Shown here: one piece after another, positions 33,761-43,162 of the stretch | Numbering within the stretch: the first letter of the stretch is position 1 | Layout of the letters: each line of letters opens with the position of its first letter | Source of the DNA: Arthrobacter sp. OAP107 | GTDB lineage: Bacteria; Actinomycetota; Actinomycetes; Actinomycetales; Micrococcaceae | Length of the DNA: 64,000 bases | NCBI RefSeq assembly: GCF_040546765.1 | Contig: NZ_JBEPOK010000001.1 | Location: 992,001-1,056,000, forward strand | Direction of reading: 5' to 3' | Program-made: the position numbers and the translations under genes | The notes under the pieces: model-generated | Told to the model about the DNA's origin: nothing | Seen by the model: only the letters and a program-made list of their open reading frames with translations | The model's database searches: none

Positions 33761-34761
33761 TTTGCGCTCTCCTCGGGGAAGTCCATCTTCAGGGCCGGTT
33801 CCGCGTCTGCGCTTGGCGCAACGGCTGCGGCGGCCCTTGCTGCCGCTGGATTCACGGCGGCCGGTACCCGGTTGTCGACGCCCTTGCCGTAGTAGGCCTC
33901 GATGTAGTGCTGACCCACCATCAGCAGGCTGGTGATGACCAGATACCAGATGGCTGCGACGATCAGCAGCGGCACCGGAAGATAGGTCCGGTTGGCCAGG
34001 TTGTTCGTCGCGAAGGTCAGGTCCAACGTGAACGGAACCGCCAGAACCAGCGAGGTGGTCTTGAGCATGCCGATGGTTTCATTGCCTGTTGGGGGGACAA
34101 TGACGCGCATCGCTTGGGGAAGGATGATCCGCCACATGATCTTGGTCTTGGCCATGCCCAGCGCCTCAGCGGCTTCCATCTGGCCGCGGTCCACGGACTT
34201 GAGCCCGGCACGGAAGATCTCGGCAAGATACGCCGATTCGTTCAGGCCGAGCCCTAGGATTGCAGCAATCAGAGGGTTGATGACCATGCTCGTGTCCACG
34301 CTGAACAGCTCCGGCCCGAACGGAACTCCGGCAGCAATCTTCGGATAAAGGACCGATACCAGGCCCCAGAAGATCAACTGCGTGTACACAGGAGTGCCGC
34401 GGAAGAACCATACCCAGGCCCAGCTGGACCAGCGGAACACTGGATTATCGGATTGACGCATGAAGGCCAGCAGGATGGCCAGGACGATGGCGAGGACCAT
34501 CGAGGCCACCGTAAGCAACAGCGTCCAACCCACGCCCTGGACCACCTTGACGTCCAGGATGTAGGTGCCCACGATGTCCCAGCGGAAGTTCGGGTTGGTC
34601 ACCAGGCTCTGCGCAAATACCGCAGCCACGCCGAGGATGACGATGGCACTGATCCAGCGGCCCGGGTGCCGGACCGGTACTGCGTTGTTCAGGACCGGAG
34701 CGGTCCCATGATGCTCATCCATCGGTGCACCTGACTTACGGTCGGTGATGGGAGTGGTCAA
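33757..34761 (-). CDS. Polar amino-acid ABC transporter permease
   Basis: 334 residues from a TTG that overlaps the binding-protein stop as TTGA (34758-34761). ATG 34722, preceded by AGGT, is an alternative start. Five or six membrane segments are predicted. The His/Glu/Gln-family permease motif reads FFRGTPVYTQLIFW, and the ATPase-contact loop is ESAYLAEIFRAGLKSVDRGQMEAAEALG. A long Ala-rich tail (about 35 residues) follows the last segment. Membrane partner of the ATPase at 32984. Confidence 0.88.
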   Translation of the reverse strand: MTTPITDRKSGAPMDEHHGTAPVLNNAVPVRHPGRWISAIVILGVAAVFAQSLVTNPNFRWDIVGTYILDVKVVQGVGWTLLLTVASMVLAIVLAILLAFMRQSDNPVFRWSSWAWVWFFRGTPVYTQLIFWGLVSVLYPKIAAGVPFGPELFSVDTSMVINPLIAAILGLGLNESAYLAEIFRAGLKSVDRGQMEAAEALGMAKTKIMWRIILPQAMRVIVPPTGNETIGMLKTTSLVLAVPFTLDLTFATNNLANRTYLPVPLLIVAAIWYLVITSLLMVGQHYIEAYYGKGVDNRVPAAVNPAAARAAAAVAPSADAEPALKMDFPEESAK

Positions 34762-35714
34762 GAGCTGACCGCCGGGTTGACTTCGGACTTGGTGATGGCG
34801 CCTTCGCCATTCCCCCACCCATCAAGGATCTTCTTGTATGTGCCGTCAGCCATGAGCTTGGTGAGGGTCTTCTGGATCACCTCGGCCAAGGCCTTGTCCG
34901 ACTTGGCAACCGCGATTCCCTGCGGGGCTGAGTCGTAGACGTCGCCGAGCCTCTCCAGCTGGCCGTTGGTCTGCGCCAGGGCGTAGCCGATGATGGGGGA
35001 GTCCGCTGCCATGGCATCAATGCTGCCGTTGACCAGACGGGTGGTGACATCGGTCTGGTTCTTCAGCGTGACGATGTTGATGGGCTGCTTGCCGTCAGCC
35101 GTGCACTTCTTGTTGCGGCCGGACAGATCGGGATCCTCCTGGACGGTGCCGGTCTGGACGCCAATGGACTTGCCGCAGACGTCGTCCAGGGAGAAGCCCT
35201 TCGGGTTGCCTTTCTTCACGGCCCAGGCGGTACCGGCGTTGAAGTAGCTGACCATGTTGACCGCGCCGAGGCGTTCCTTGTTGATGGTGAAGGAGGAGAT
35301 GCCGAGGTCGTACTTCGGGCCGAGCGCGGGCAGGATGCCGGTGAACTCGGACGTCTGCACCCGTACCTTCAGGCCCAGGGTGGCGCCGATGGCCTTGGCG
35401 ATGTCGACGTCATAGCCCACGGGGGTCTGGCCGTCCGTGCCGATGAATTCGGCCGGTGCGTAGCTGGTGTCCGATCCAACGGTAAGAGTGCCCTTGGACT
35501 TGATCTCGGCGGGGACCGAGGCAGCCAGTGCGTCATCCTTCTGGATGGTCGACGGGTCGAAGCTGGCCGCGGCGTTGCCGGACGGCGACGCTGCACCGCC
35601 CGGGGCGGCGGACTCCGAGGCGTTGGTGCAGGCTGAAAGCGCCAGCGCGCCAATGGCGAGAACCGTAGCTGCCTTGAGCTTTGAATTGCCCACGAGCGAA
35701 CGGGAGATCTGCAT
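34758..35714 (-). CDS. Polar amino-acid ABC transporter substrate-binding lipoprotein
   Basis: 318 residues, family 3 solute-binding protein. A lipoprotein signal ends in LSAC with lipidated C29, so it is anchored on the outer face of the membrane. Two-lobed signatures are present (GTLTVGSDTSYAPAEFIG, VGYDVDIAKAIG, GISSFTINKER). The ligand is probably glutamate, glutamine or a similar polar amino acid. First gene of a three-gene leftward operon. About 180 bp upstream is free of genes and holds its promoter. Confidence 0.9.
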   Translation of the reverse strand: MQISRSLVGNSKLKAATVLAIGALALSACTNASESAAPGGAASPSGNAAASFDPSTIQKDDALAASVPAEIKSKGTLTVGSDTSYAPAEFIGTDGQTPVGYDVDIAKAIGATLGLKVRVQTSEFTGILPALGPKYDLGISSFTINKERLGAVNMVSYFNAGTAWAVKKGNPKGFSLDDVCGKSIGVQTGTVQEDPDLSGRNKKCTADGKQPINIVTLKNQTDVTTRLVNGSIDAMAADSPIIGYALAQTNGQLERLGDVYDSAPQGIAVAKSDKALAEVIQKTLTKLMADGTYKKILDGWGNGEGAITKSEVNPAVSS

Positions 35715-35894
35715 ATTCTTACCTTTTGTTGCGGGGAGGGGATGCGGAACTAGCGGGTTATAGTGTAACGCCGATCAAGAGATGTGCGTCACAGGTAACT
35801 TTGTTTCACTATTGGATAACTGTTTGGCGCCCGAAAGCAAGGGTTTTTGGTAGCGGGGTGTCCGGTATATGAGACAAGCCTACCCGTGCTGGGA

Positions 35895-37247
35895 TCAGTT
35901 GCTGATCCCCAGGGACTCCAGCATCGGCCGGAACTTGGCCCACGTCTCCGCGAGCTCCGCTTCCGGCTGTGAACCCTCGACAATTCCGCAGCCGGCATAT
36001 AGCCGGACGGTAGTGGGCGACTCGATGACGGCGCCGCGCAGGGCGATGCCCCACTCGCCGTTGCCCGCGGCGTCCAGCCAACCCACGGGGCCGGCGTACG
36101 GTCCCCGGTCCAGGTGCTCGAGTTTCCGGATCAGTGCCCCCGCCACCTGCGTGGGCGTCCCGCACACGGCGGCGGTGGGGTGCAGCGCGTTGATCAGCGC
36201 CAGGCAGGTGGGGACGTGGCCCTCCACCTCGGTGAGCTCGGCCTTGACGTCGGACGCGAGGTGCCAGACGTTGGGCAGCTCCAGGATGAACGGCTCGTCG
36301 TGGGCATTCATCGCCTCGGAGAAAGGCGCAAGCTGGGTGGTCAGCGACTGGATGGCGATCTCGTGCTCATGCCGCTGCTTCTCCGATCCAGCCAGGACCC
36401 GCTCTGCGTAGTCCAGCGGCAGCCCCGCCTCGCCCACGGCGTCCCGGCGGTCCAGCGTTCCGGCGAGCACGCGGGCCTGGGCGGTGCGCCCTTCCACCTG
36501 GATGAGCATTTCCGGCGTCGCGCCCACCAGACCGTCCACGCCGTAGGTCCAGCATTCCCGGTACCGGCCGGCCAGCTGCCGCAGCACCTCCGCCGCGTTC
36601 ACGCCCTCCGGGACCGTGGCCACGATGTCCCGCGCCAGGACCAGCTTCTCCAATTTTCCGGCGCGGATCTCGGCGACGCCGGCGGTGACAGCGTCCATCC
36701 AGTCCTCTTCGCTAAGGGAACCGGTTTTCAGCGTGGCGGCGTCCGGGTTTACGACGGCGGCAGCCAGATCCGTCGTCGCCCCACCGTCCGCAGGGGGGCC
36801 GACGGCGGCAGCCGGGGCCGACTCCAGCCACCCCTTCAGGGCGGCGAATGCGCCCGCCTCGGTGAGTTCGGCGTCGTCGGCCGTTATCTGGGTGAGCCAG
36901 GCGCGGCCGTCCCGGACGCCCACCACGATCTCCGGCACGATCAGGCGGGATTCGTGGTCCGAAGCCTTGGAGAAGGCGAAGGACCCGAACGCTACCGGGC
37001 CGGTGCCGGGGCACTCCACATGATCGGTGATGTCCGCCTCGATGACCAGGTGCCGCCACCAGATGTCCGCCTCGAGGAAGCGCTCGGGGCCCGTGGCCGT
37101 GAAGCGCGCGGCCTCCCCGAAGCCCACCAGGCCGGCCTCGCGGCGGGTCCAGCACAGAACGTCATCCCGGACCAGATACGGCGGCAGCCCCTCGGGGGCC
37201 GATTCTCCATCCAAAGGGACTGTCAGGGTGCGGAGCGTTCTGGTCAT
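35895..37247 (-). CDS. menF: Isochorismate synthase (menaquinone biosynthesis)
   Basis: 450 residues of the chorismate-binding family. The C-terminal catalytic domain (about 190-445) includes KLEKLVLARDI with the conserved Lys, TYGVDGLVGATPEML, GTLDRRD, HEHEIAIQSL, and HPTAAVCGTP. It converts chorismate to isochorismate, the MenD substrate. EntC-type salicylate or siderophore roles are possible, but no siderophore genes are near and menG follows divergently. Confidence 0.88.
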   Translation of the reverse strand: MTRTLRTLTVPLDGESAPEGLPPYLVRDDVLCWTRREAGLVGFGEAARFTATGPERFLEADIWWRHLVIEADITDHVECPGTGPVAFGSFAFSKASDHESRLIVPEIVVGVRDGRAWLTQITADDAELTEAGAFAALKGWLESAPAAAVGPPADGGATTDLAAAVVNPDAATLKTGSLSEEDWMDAVTAGVAEIRAGKLEKLVLARDIVATVPEGVNAAEVLRQLAGRYRECWTYGVDGLVGATPEMLIQVEGRTAQARVLAGTLDRRDAVGEAGLPLDYAERVLAGSEKQRHEHEIAIQSLTTQLAPFSEAMNAHDEPFILELPNVWHLASDVKAELTEVEGHVPTCLALINALHPTAAVCGTPTQVAGALIRKLEHLDRGPYAGPVGWLDAAGNGEWGIALRGAVIESPTTVRLYAGCGIVEGSQPEAELAETWAKFRPMLESLGISN

Positions 37248-37366
37248 GATGCGTCAACACTACTCTGAATCACTTGAGCCCCACGGTGACTTCAAGTAAC
37301 CCAGCACGCCCACCACGCCCGGGGATGCCCGTGTCACGGAGCCGGCGGAACTTTTGAGACAATGAC

Positions 37367-38149
37367 ATGGTGAACCGAGCATCCTTGGATAAGCGTCCGG
37401 ACGAAGTAGCCACGATGTTTGACGACGTCGCACCCAAATACGACGTCGTCAACGATGTCCTCTCGATGGGACAGACGCGCCGGTGGCGCAAGGTTGTGGT
37501 TGATGCCATGGATGTCCGGGCCGGCCAGCGCGTGCTGGATCTGGCCGCCGGAACCGGGACCTCCAGTGAGCCATATGCCGATGCGGGCATAAACGTGGTG
37601 GCCTGTGACTTCTCCCTCGGCATGCTCAAGGTGGGCAAGCGCCGCCGCCCCGACATCGACTTCATCGCCGGTGACGCTACCAACCTCCCCTTCGCCGACA
37701 ACACCTTCGACGCCAGCACCATCTCCTTCGGCCTGCGCAACGTCAACGAGCCCAAGAAGGCCCTGGCCGAGATGCTCCGGGTGACCAAGCCGGGCGGCAA
37801 GCTGGTCATCGCCGAGTTCTCCCAGCCCGTTGTTCCGCTGTGGCGCACCATGTACACCGAGTACCTGATGCGCGCGCTGCCGGCCATCGCCACCAAGGTG
37901 TCCTCCAACCCGGACGCCTACGTCTACCTCGCCGAGTCCATCCGCGCCTGGCCGGACCAGGACCACCTCGCCGCATGGCTGCAGGACTCCGGCTGGCAGG
38001 ATGTCACCTACCGCAACCTGAGCGGCGGCATCGTAGCCGTCCACCGCGCCCACAAGCCGCTGACCGGCAACGGCTCGGCGGAAGCCATCGCCTCCCACAC
38101 CGGCCCGGTGGCCAAGCTGCGCCGCAACCTCCCGCGGACCGCCCGCTGA
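37367..38149 (+). CDS. menG: Demethylmenaquinone methyltransferase
   Basis: 260 residues of the UbiE/MenG family. Motif I is VLDLAAGTGTSS and later motifs are GDATNLPFADNTFDASTISFGLRNV and EMLRVTKPGGKLVIAEFSQP, all diagnostic. It methylates demethylmenaquinone in the last step of the classical pathway. A GTG three bases after the ATG is an alternative start. It leads a three-gene rightward operon with the next two genes. Confidence 0.92.
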   Translation: MVNRASLDKRPDEVATMFDDVAPKYDVVNDVLSMGQTRRWRKVVVDAMDVRAGQRVLDLAAGTGTSSEPYADAGINVVACDFSLGMLKVGKRRRPDIDFIAGDATNLPFADNTFDASTISFGLRNVNEPKKALAEMLRVTKPGGKLVIAEFSQPVVPLWRTMYTEYLMRALPAIATKVSSNPDAYVYLAESIRAWPDQDHLAAWLQDSGWQDVTYRNLSGGIVAVHRAHKPLTGNGSAEAIASHTGPVAKLRRNLPRTAR

Positions 38150-38153
38150 CACT

Positions 38154-39488
38154 GTGAAAGTACTGATTGTTGGCGCGGGTCCCGCCGGATCCACCGCCGC
38201 GTATTACCTTGCCAAAGCCGGCATCGACGTCACGGTGCTGGAAAAGACCAGCTTCCCGCGCGAAAAAGTGTGCGGCGACGGACTCACCCCGCGTGCTGTC
38301 CGCGAGATCCAGAAGCTCGGCCTGCCGCACCCCGAACAGGACGGCTGGCGCCGGAACAAAGGCCTGCGCCTGCTCGCCGGCGGCCGCAGCCTCGAACTGC
38401 CCTGGCCCGAGGTGTCCGACTTCCCGCAGTACGGCCTGATCCGCACCCGCCTGGGCTTCGACGAGGAACTTGCCCGGCATGCCCAGGCCGCGGGCGCCAC
38501 CGTGCTGGAGCGCCACAGCGTCACCGAGGCGCTGCTCAGCGACGACGGCCGGGTAACCGGCGTGCGTGCGGCGATCCTGGACGAGTCCGGACGGAAGACG
38601 GGGGAGACGCTCGACTTCAGTGCCGACGTCGTCCTGGCCGCCGACGGCAACTCCACTCGCACCGCCGTTTCGCGCGGTATCCAGAAGCGCGACGACCGGC
38701 CCCTGGGCGTCGCCGTCCGCACCTATTTCCAGAGCCCGCGGCACGACGACGACTGGATGGAAGGCTGGCTGGAACTTCCCGGCCGGGACGGCAAGCTGCT
38801 GCCCGGCTACGGCTGGGTGTTCGGCGTCGGCGACGGCACGTCCAACGTGGGCCTCGGCATCCTGAACTCGTCCAGGGAATTCGGGAGGCTGGACTACAAG
38901 CAAGTCCTTCGCGAGTGGACGGCCGGCATGCCCGCAGAGTGGGGCTTCACGCCGGAGAACCAAGTGGGGGAGATCCGCGGCGCCGCCCTGCCCATGGGCT
39001 TCAACCGCACCCCGCACTACTCACCTGGCCTGCTCCTGCTCGGCGACGCCGGCGGCATGGTGTCCCCATTCAACGGCGAGGGCATCTCCTACGCCATGGA
39101 GTCCGCCCGCTTCGCGGCCGAGTTCATCATCGACGCCAGCTCCGGTGCCGCGTCAGGCGGCTGGAACGCGTCCGACGCCGACACCCGGCTCGCCGGGTAC
39201 GCAGACTATGTGCGTGAACAGTGGGGATCCCACTTCACGTTGGGGCGTGCCTTCGCTGCCCTGATCGGCAAGCCTGCCGTCATGAAGTTTGCGCTGCGGA
39301 CCGGGATGCCGATTCCGGTGCTGATGCGCTTTGTGGTCCGGCTGCTGGCCAACCTGACCGACCCGTCGGCCAAGGGCTTCGAAGACCGCGTGATCCGCGT
39401 GCTCGAACTGCTGGTTCCGGCCACCTCCAACACCTCCGCCCTTGCCCCCTCCGGCTCCAAATCAGCGGTTTCCGCAACAAAAAGTTAG
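38154..39488 (+). CDS. Geranylgeranyl-reductase family FAD enzyme, probably menaquinone reductase (MenJ-like)
   Basis: 444 residues from a GTG five bases after menG. The FAD Rossmann motif is VGAGPAGSTAAYYLAKAG, with the family block FPREKVCGDGLTPRAV and the C-terminal FAD motif GDAGGMVSPFNGEGISYAMESA. The family reduces isoprenoid double bonds. Position between menG and a polyprenyl synthase points to saturation of one isoprene unit of menaquinone, giving the MK(H2) typical of Arthrobacter relatives. That specific role is inferred. Confidence 0.85.
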   Translation: MKVLIVGAGPAGSTAAYYLAKAGIDVTVLEKTSFPREKVCGDGLTPRAVREIQKLGLPHPEQDGWRRNKGLRLLAGGRSLELPWPEVSDFPQYGLIRTRLGFDEELARHAQAAGATVLERHSVTEALLSDDGRVTGVRAAILDESGRKTGETLDFSADVVLAADGNSTRTAVSRGIQKRDDRPLGVAVRTYFQSPRHDDDWMEGWLELPGRDGKLLPGYGWVFGVGDGTSNVGLGILNSSREFGRLDYKQVLREWTAGMPAEWGFTPENQVGEIRGAALPMGFNRTPHYSPGLLLLGDAGGMVSPFNGEGISYAMESARFAAEFIIDASSGAASGGWNASDADTRLAGYADYVREQWGSHFTLGRAFAALIGKPAVMKFALRTGMPIPVLMRFVVRLLANLTDPSAKGFEDRVIRVLELLVPATSNTSALAPSGSKSAVSATKS

Positions 39489-39497
39489 GGTTAACCC

Positions 39498-40598
39498 GTG
39501 ACCAACTCCGCGAACCACAGCTGGACGCACGCCGGGCACGGCCTGCCGGACTCTGAACCCAGCCTCAACACCACCGCCATCGCCACCGGACTGCAGCTGC
39601 CGGCAGGTTTCGCGGCTATCGCGGAAGACCCCGACCTGGGCCCTGCCATCACCACCAACCTGGCCCGGGTGGAGAAGAAACTCCGCGAGGCGATCGCCAA
39701 CTCCGACCCCCTGGCTGACGCAACGTCGCGTCACCTCGTGGAGGCCGGCGGCAAGCGCATCCGCCCCCTGCTGACCCTGCTGTGCGCCCACCTTGGTGAC
39801 GCGTCGCTGCCCGCCGTGGTTCAGGCCGCCGTCGTGGTTGAGCTGACGCACCTGGCCACCCTGTACCACGACGACGTGATGGACTCCGCGCCCTTCCGCC
39901 GAGGCGCCCCCACGGCCCACGAGGTCTGGGGCAACTCCGTGGCCGTCCTCACCGGCGACCTCATCTTCGCCCGCGCCTCCATCCTGGTGTCCGAGCTCGG
40001 CTCGCGCGCGCTCGGCATCCAGGCCCGTACCTTCGAGCGGCTGTGCCTCGGCCAGCTGCACGAAACCGTCGGCCCGCGCCCGGACGAGGACCCGGTGGAG
40101 CACTACCTGTCCGTGATCGCGGACAAGACCGGTTCCCTGGTGGCGGCCTCCGGCCAGTTCGGCGCCATTTTCTCCGGCGCCGATGAGGCCTATGAGAACG
40201 TTCTGGTGGAGTACGGCGAGAAAGTGGGCGTCGCGTTCCAGCTTGCCGATGACGTCATCGACGTCACCGGCGTCAAGGTTAAGTCCGGCAAGTCACCGGG
40301 CACCGACCTGCGCGAAGGCGTGCCCACCCTTCCCGTGCTGCTGCTCCGCAACGCTGCCGCGGACGGTGACCGGTCCGCCGTCGAACTTCTGAAACTGATC
40401 GACGGCGACCTTTCCTCGGACGAGGCCCTCGCCGAAGCCGTTGCCGGGCTGCGCGAGCACCCCGTCACCGCGGAGTCCTGGGTGGTGGCCCGCGCCTGGG
40501 CGGCCGACGCGATCGCCGCGCTGGACCCACTGCCGGAGGGCGTCGTGAAGGCCTCGCTGTCCAGCTTTGCGCACGCCGTGGTGGACCGCGCCAGCTAG
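39498..40598 (+). CDS. Polyprenyl diphosphate synthase
   Basis: 366 residues from a GTG. The two Asp-rich motifs of trans-prenyltransferases are LYHDDVMDSA and QLADDVIDVTG; FARM-type residues before the first motif are small, which fits long products. It likely makes the octa- or nonaprenyl side chain of menaquinone. Last gene of the menG operon, followed by a strong terminator. The first 50 residues are not part of the conserved core. Confidence 0.88.
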   Translation: MTNSANHSWTHAGHGLPDSEPSLNTTAIATGLQLPAGFAAIAEDPDLGPAITTNLARVEKKLREAIANSDPLADATSRHLVEAGGKRIRPLLTLLCAHLGDASLPAVVQAAVVVELTHLATLYHDDVMDSAPFRRGAPTAHEVWGNSVAVLTGDLIFARASILVSELGSRALGIQARTFERLCLGQLHETVGPRPDEDPVEHYLSVIADKTGSLVAASGQFGAIFSGADEAYENVLVEYGEKVGVAFQLADDVIDVTGVKVKSGKSPGTDLREGVPTLPVLLLRNAAADGDRSAVELLKLIDGDLSSDEALAEAVAGLREHPVTAESWVVARAWAADAIAALDPLPEGVVKASLSSFAHAVVDRAS

Positions 40599-40612
40599 CT
40601 TTTCTCTCAACA

Positions 40613-40649
40613 AAGGAAGGCCCGCCCCCCAAGGTGCCGGGCCTTCCTT
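40613..40649 (+). terminator. Terminator of the menG operon
   Basis: AAGGAAGGCCCG (40613-40624) pairs perfectly with CGGGCCTTCCTT (40638-40649), 13-nt loop, followed by GTTT, 14 bp past the stop. Confidence 0.85.
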
Positions 40650-40685
40650 GTTTAACCGGCGCTGTGTGAGCCGTCGCCTGTTTAA

Positions 40686-40754
40686 ACGGAACGGCCCCGG
40701 TTCTGAGCAGCGTCACGAGTCATACGCTGCGCGGAACCGGGGCCGCCTCTCCGT
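40686..40754. other. Nested long hairpin in the gap after the menG operon
   Basis: Three concentric stems: ACGGA/TCCGT (40686-40690, 40750-40754), a perfect 12-bp CGGCCCCGGTTC/GAACCGGGGCCG (40692-40703, 40734-40745) and GCAGCGT/ACGCTGC (40707-40713, 40724-40730). The fold is stronger than needed for a terminator and comes after one already present. It could be a small structured RNA or mobile palindrome. The rest of 40599-41044 holds only an A+T-rich stretch (about 40795-40850) and no gene. Confidence 0.6.
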
Positions 40755-41044
40755 TCGCATCAAACCCACCGGAGGCATTCAGTGGATCCGGTAAACATTC
40801 TATGACAACTTTGTCACATCTGCAAAATCTCTGTTAGCTGGCCTGTCACACATCCCCTTGCTGCCCTCCTGCCTGGCGCCGCGCCGTCGTGACCCGGATT
40901 GGTCACCTGCGGCGCAGGACACGCCGTAAACACGGGGTGTCAGGAGGATGCAAAAGCCAAACCAGGTCACGACGGACCCACTGCTTTTGCACATACGCAA
41001 GCCCACCCCTCCCAAGGGCCGCTTGGGGCAGCGACCTTGGATGA

Positions 41045-41884
41045 ATGGACCTTGAAAAGTACCTGCTGCGACGCGGGGGAGTGGCTAAAAGAGGAGATCT
41101 GGTTCGCGCAGGGTTCCGTCGGCCCGTCCTTGAGGCAGCGGTGGATTCCGGCCGGCTCTACCGGCCGTTGCGGGGCGTCTATGCACTTAACGGCGCGGAC
41201 GACTGTGTACTGGCCGCCTTCAGGGCGAACGGCCGGCTCACGTGCGTATCGGCGGCCCGCTTCTACGGGCTATGGGCCCTGCACACCCCGCAAGAAGTGC
41301 ATCTGAGCTGTGGCAACGGGGTGCCAAAAGCCGGAGTGGTTGACCATGGCCCGTGCCGGCATGCGCCCGATTCCGGCTACCCAGTCGCAGGCCTGGCCGA
41401 CGTGCTCCTGCACGCGGTGAAGTGTCTGCCGGAGCTTGAGGCGCTGGCGCTGGTGCAGTCAGCCACCGGCCGGGGGCAGATAACGGCCGATTTTCTGAGG
41501 GGAAGGCTCATCGGGAACAGGAACGGAAGGGCCCGCGGGGTACTGGATCTGCTGATACCGCGGGCGGATTCAGTGCTGGAAATCCTGGCCCATACCCACT
41601 TTGTCCGGGCGGGCCTCACTGTCCGCATGCATGTTCCCCTGCCAGGCGTAGGCGAGGTGGATTGCCTGGTTGAGGAGTGCCTTGTGGTGGAGTTGGACGG
41701 CTCCACTCATTTTGAACCCCGGCAGGTCAAGAAAGATCATCGGAGAAATAACGCTGGCATGCGCGGGGGCTTTCTCACACTGCGCTATTACTACGATGAC
41801 GTCGTCTAACGTCCCGAGGCCATGGTGGAAGAGGTCCTGCTGGTGCTCCGACTGCGGACACTTGGCACGTTTGCTCCCGAGTGA
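41045..41884 (+). pseudogene. AbiEi/DUF559-like protein truncated by an in-frame stop
   Basis: 254 residues run from 41045 to a TAA at 41807-41809. They have an N-terminal winged helix (LLRRGGVAKRGDLVRAGF) and a PD-(D/E)xK-like end (VGEVDCLVEECLVVELDGSTHFE then LTLRYYYDDVV). The same frame then continues sensibly as RPEAMVEEVLLVLRLR to a TGA at 41882-41884. Homologs that I recall end with a Y-x-x-PE-containing helix, so TAC probably changed to TAA and removed the last 24 or so codons. The shortened protein keeps the putative catalytic core, so it may still function. Related to 31909-32862. Confidence 0.65.
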
Positions 41885-41993
41885 CGCCCTCGTGACCTAC
41901 TTTGCGGCCGCGGGTCCCACGACACGCCGAGCAGGCGGCGCGCTGAGGCCCGTCCGCAGCCAATCAGGGTCAGGACGGCAGCAGCCAGGAAAC

Positions 41994-42416
41994 CTAGTCC
42001 TCGTCGTTGAAGGCCCAGTCGAACATATCGAAGACGAACTCCGAGAAGGTGCCTTCCTCGCTCTTCCACTGGCCGCGGGCGTTGTTCCGGCGGTACACGA
42101 TGGGGTCCGGGATGCTCAGGTCGCCGATGCGGAAGCCCCAGGTGAAGTTTTCTTCCTCGTCCTCGAGGAACATGAGGAAGCCTTCGTCATCCACCTCGAG
42201 TTCCTCAGGGTCCCAGAAGTAGTGGTAGGCCTCCATGAGGTCCTCGCACCCGCCCAGCGCCAGGTAGAACTCGCGCAGCACCAGGGGGATGGTGAACTGG
42301 TGATCGGAGAGCTCCGCGTCCAGTTCCTCGGCGGACAGCCCGTCCTCTTCCTGCCATTCGTCTTCGAGATACTTCGGAACAAGCGCGCGGAACTTCTCGA
42401 GGAACATGTCAGTCAT
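41994..42416 (-). CDS. Small acidic protein, SMI1/KNR4 (SUKH)-like
   Basis: 140 residues, very rich in Asp and Glu, with aromatic residues through the C-terminal half. The IPLVLREFYLALGG helix followed by a beta-rich acidic segment resembles SMI1/KNR4-fold proteins, some of which are immunity proteins. The match is only by pattern and no toxin lies beside it. AGGATAAGAG precedes the ATG. Cytoplasmic. It is 14 bp downstream of the TRIC-like gene on the same strand, so the two are probably co-transcribed. Confidence 0.6.
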   Translation of the reverse strand: MTDMFLEKFRALVPKYLEDEWQEEDGLSAEELDAELSDHQFTIPLVLREFYLALGGCEDLMEAYHYFWDPEELEVDDEGFLMFLEDEEENFTWGFRIGDLSIPDPIVYRRNNARGQWKSEEGTFSEFVFDMFDWAFNDED

Positions 42417-42430
42417 GGCTCTTATCCTAA

Positions 42431-43102
42431 CTAATCCCGGCCCCTCGAATTCCCGGGTTCCAGACCCAGCCGGTGCCACCCTCGGACGGCCAGCGGGATG
42501 CGCCACGACCGGCGCCAGGCGACCACCCGGAACGCGAAGACCAGCGCCGCCACCGCGCATGCCGAGAAGGGATTGAACGCGCGAAGTTCCCACAAAATCG
42601 CGGTGAGGACGGCGCCGAGGAGGGCAGGCAGGGCGTAGAGGTCCCGGGCGTCGAACAGGCGGGGTACCTCGTTGGCCGTGATATCGCGCAGCAGGCCGCC
42701 GCCCACCGCGGTCGTGACCCCGAGCAGCGCCGCGGAGACCGGGTTCATTCCATATGCCAGCGCCTTCAGCGTGCCCGTAATGCAGAACAGGGCCAGCCCG
42801 GCGGCGTCGAACAGGGTGAGGAGTGAGGTGTAGCGCTGCACGCTGGAGAACAGGAAGTACACCAGCCCGGTGGCCAAGAGCGGCGGCACCAGGTAGGCCG
42901 GATTGCTGAACGCCGCGGGCGGACCCGCGTTGAGGATGATGTCGCGGATCACGCCGCCGCCCAGCGAGACCAGGGAGGCGAGCAGCAGGGATCCCATGAG
43001 GTCGAACTGCTTCCGTGCGGCGAGCAGCGAGCCAGACACTGCGAAAAAGAAGATGCCGGCCAGTTCCAGCCATGCCAGGGCGGTGTCAAAAGAAAATGTC
43101 AT
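42431..43102 (-). CDS. TRIC/UPF0126-family membrane protein
   Basis: 223 residues with seven hydrophobic segments and two internally repeated glycine motifs, GGGVIRDI and GGGLLRDI. These are diagnostic of the trimeric intracellular cation channel family (YicG/UPF0126), which forms K+-permeable trimers. The start at 43102 (MTFSFD) is preferred over 43117. Its leftward transcription continues into the acidic protein gene. Confidence 0.85.
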   Translation of the reverse strand: MTFSFDTALAWLELAGIFFFAVSGSLLAARKQFDLMGSLLLASLVSLGGGVIRDIILNAGPPAAFSNPAYLVPPLLATGLVYFLFSSVQRYTSLLTLFDAAGLALFCITGTLKALAYGMNPVSAALLGVTTAVGGGLLRDITANEVPRLFDARDLYALPALLGAVLTAILWELRAFNPFSACAVAALVFAFRVVAWRRSWRIPLAVRGWHRLGLEPGNSRGRD

Positions 43103-43162
43103 GGAGCGTCCCGGCATATTTCAAGGGGCGGACAGTGCAGCTCCAACGTTACGCTAGCCCCT

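Noticed and set aside
41045..42416. Toxin-immunity pair of the DUF559 gene and the SUKH-like gene
   Set aside because: They are convergent, 110 bp apart and not an operon; the SUKH match is weak.
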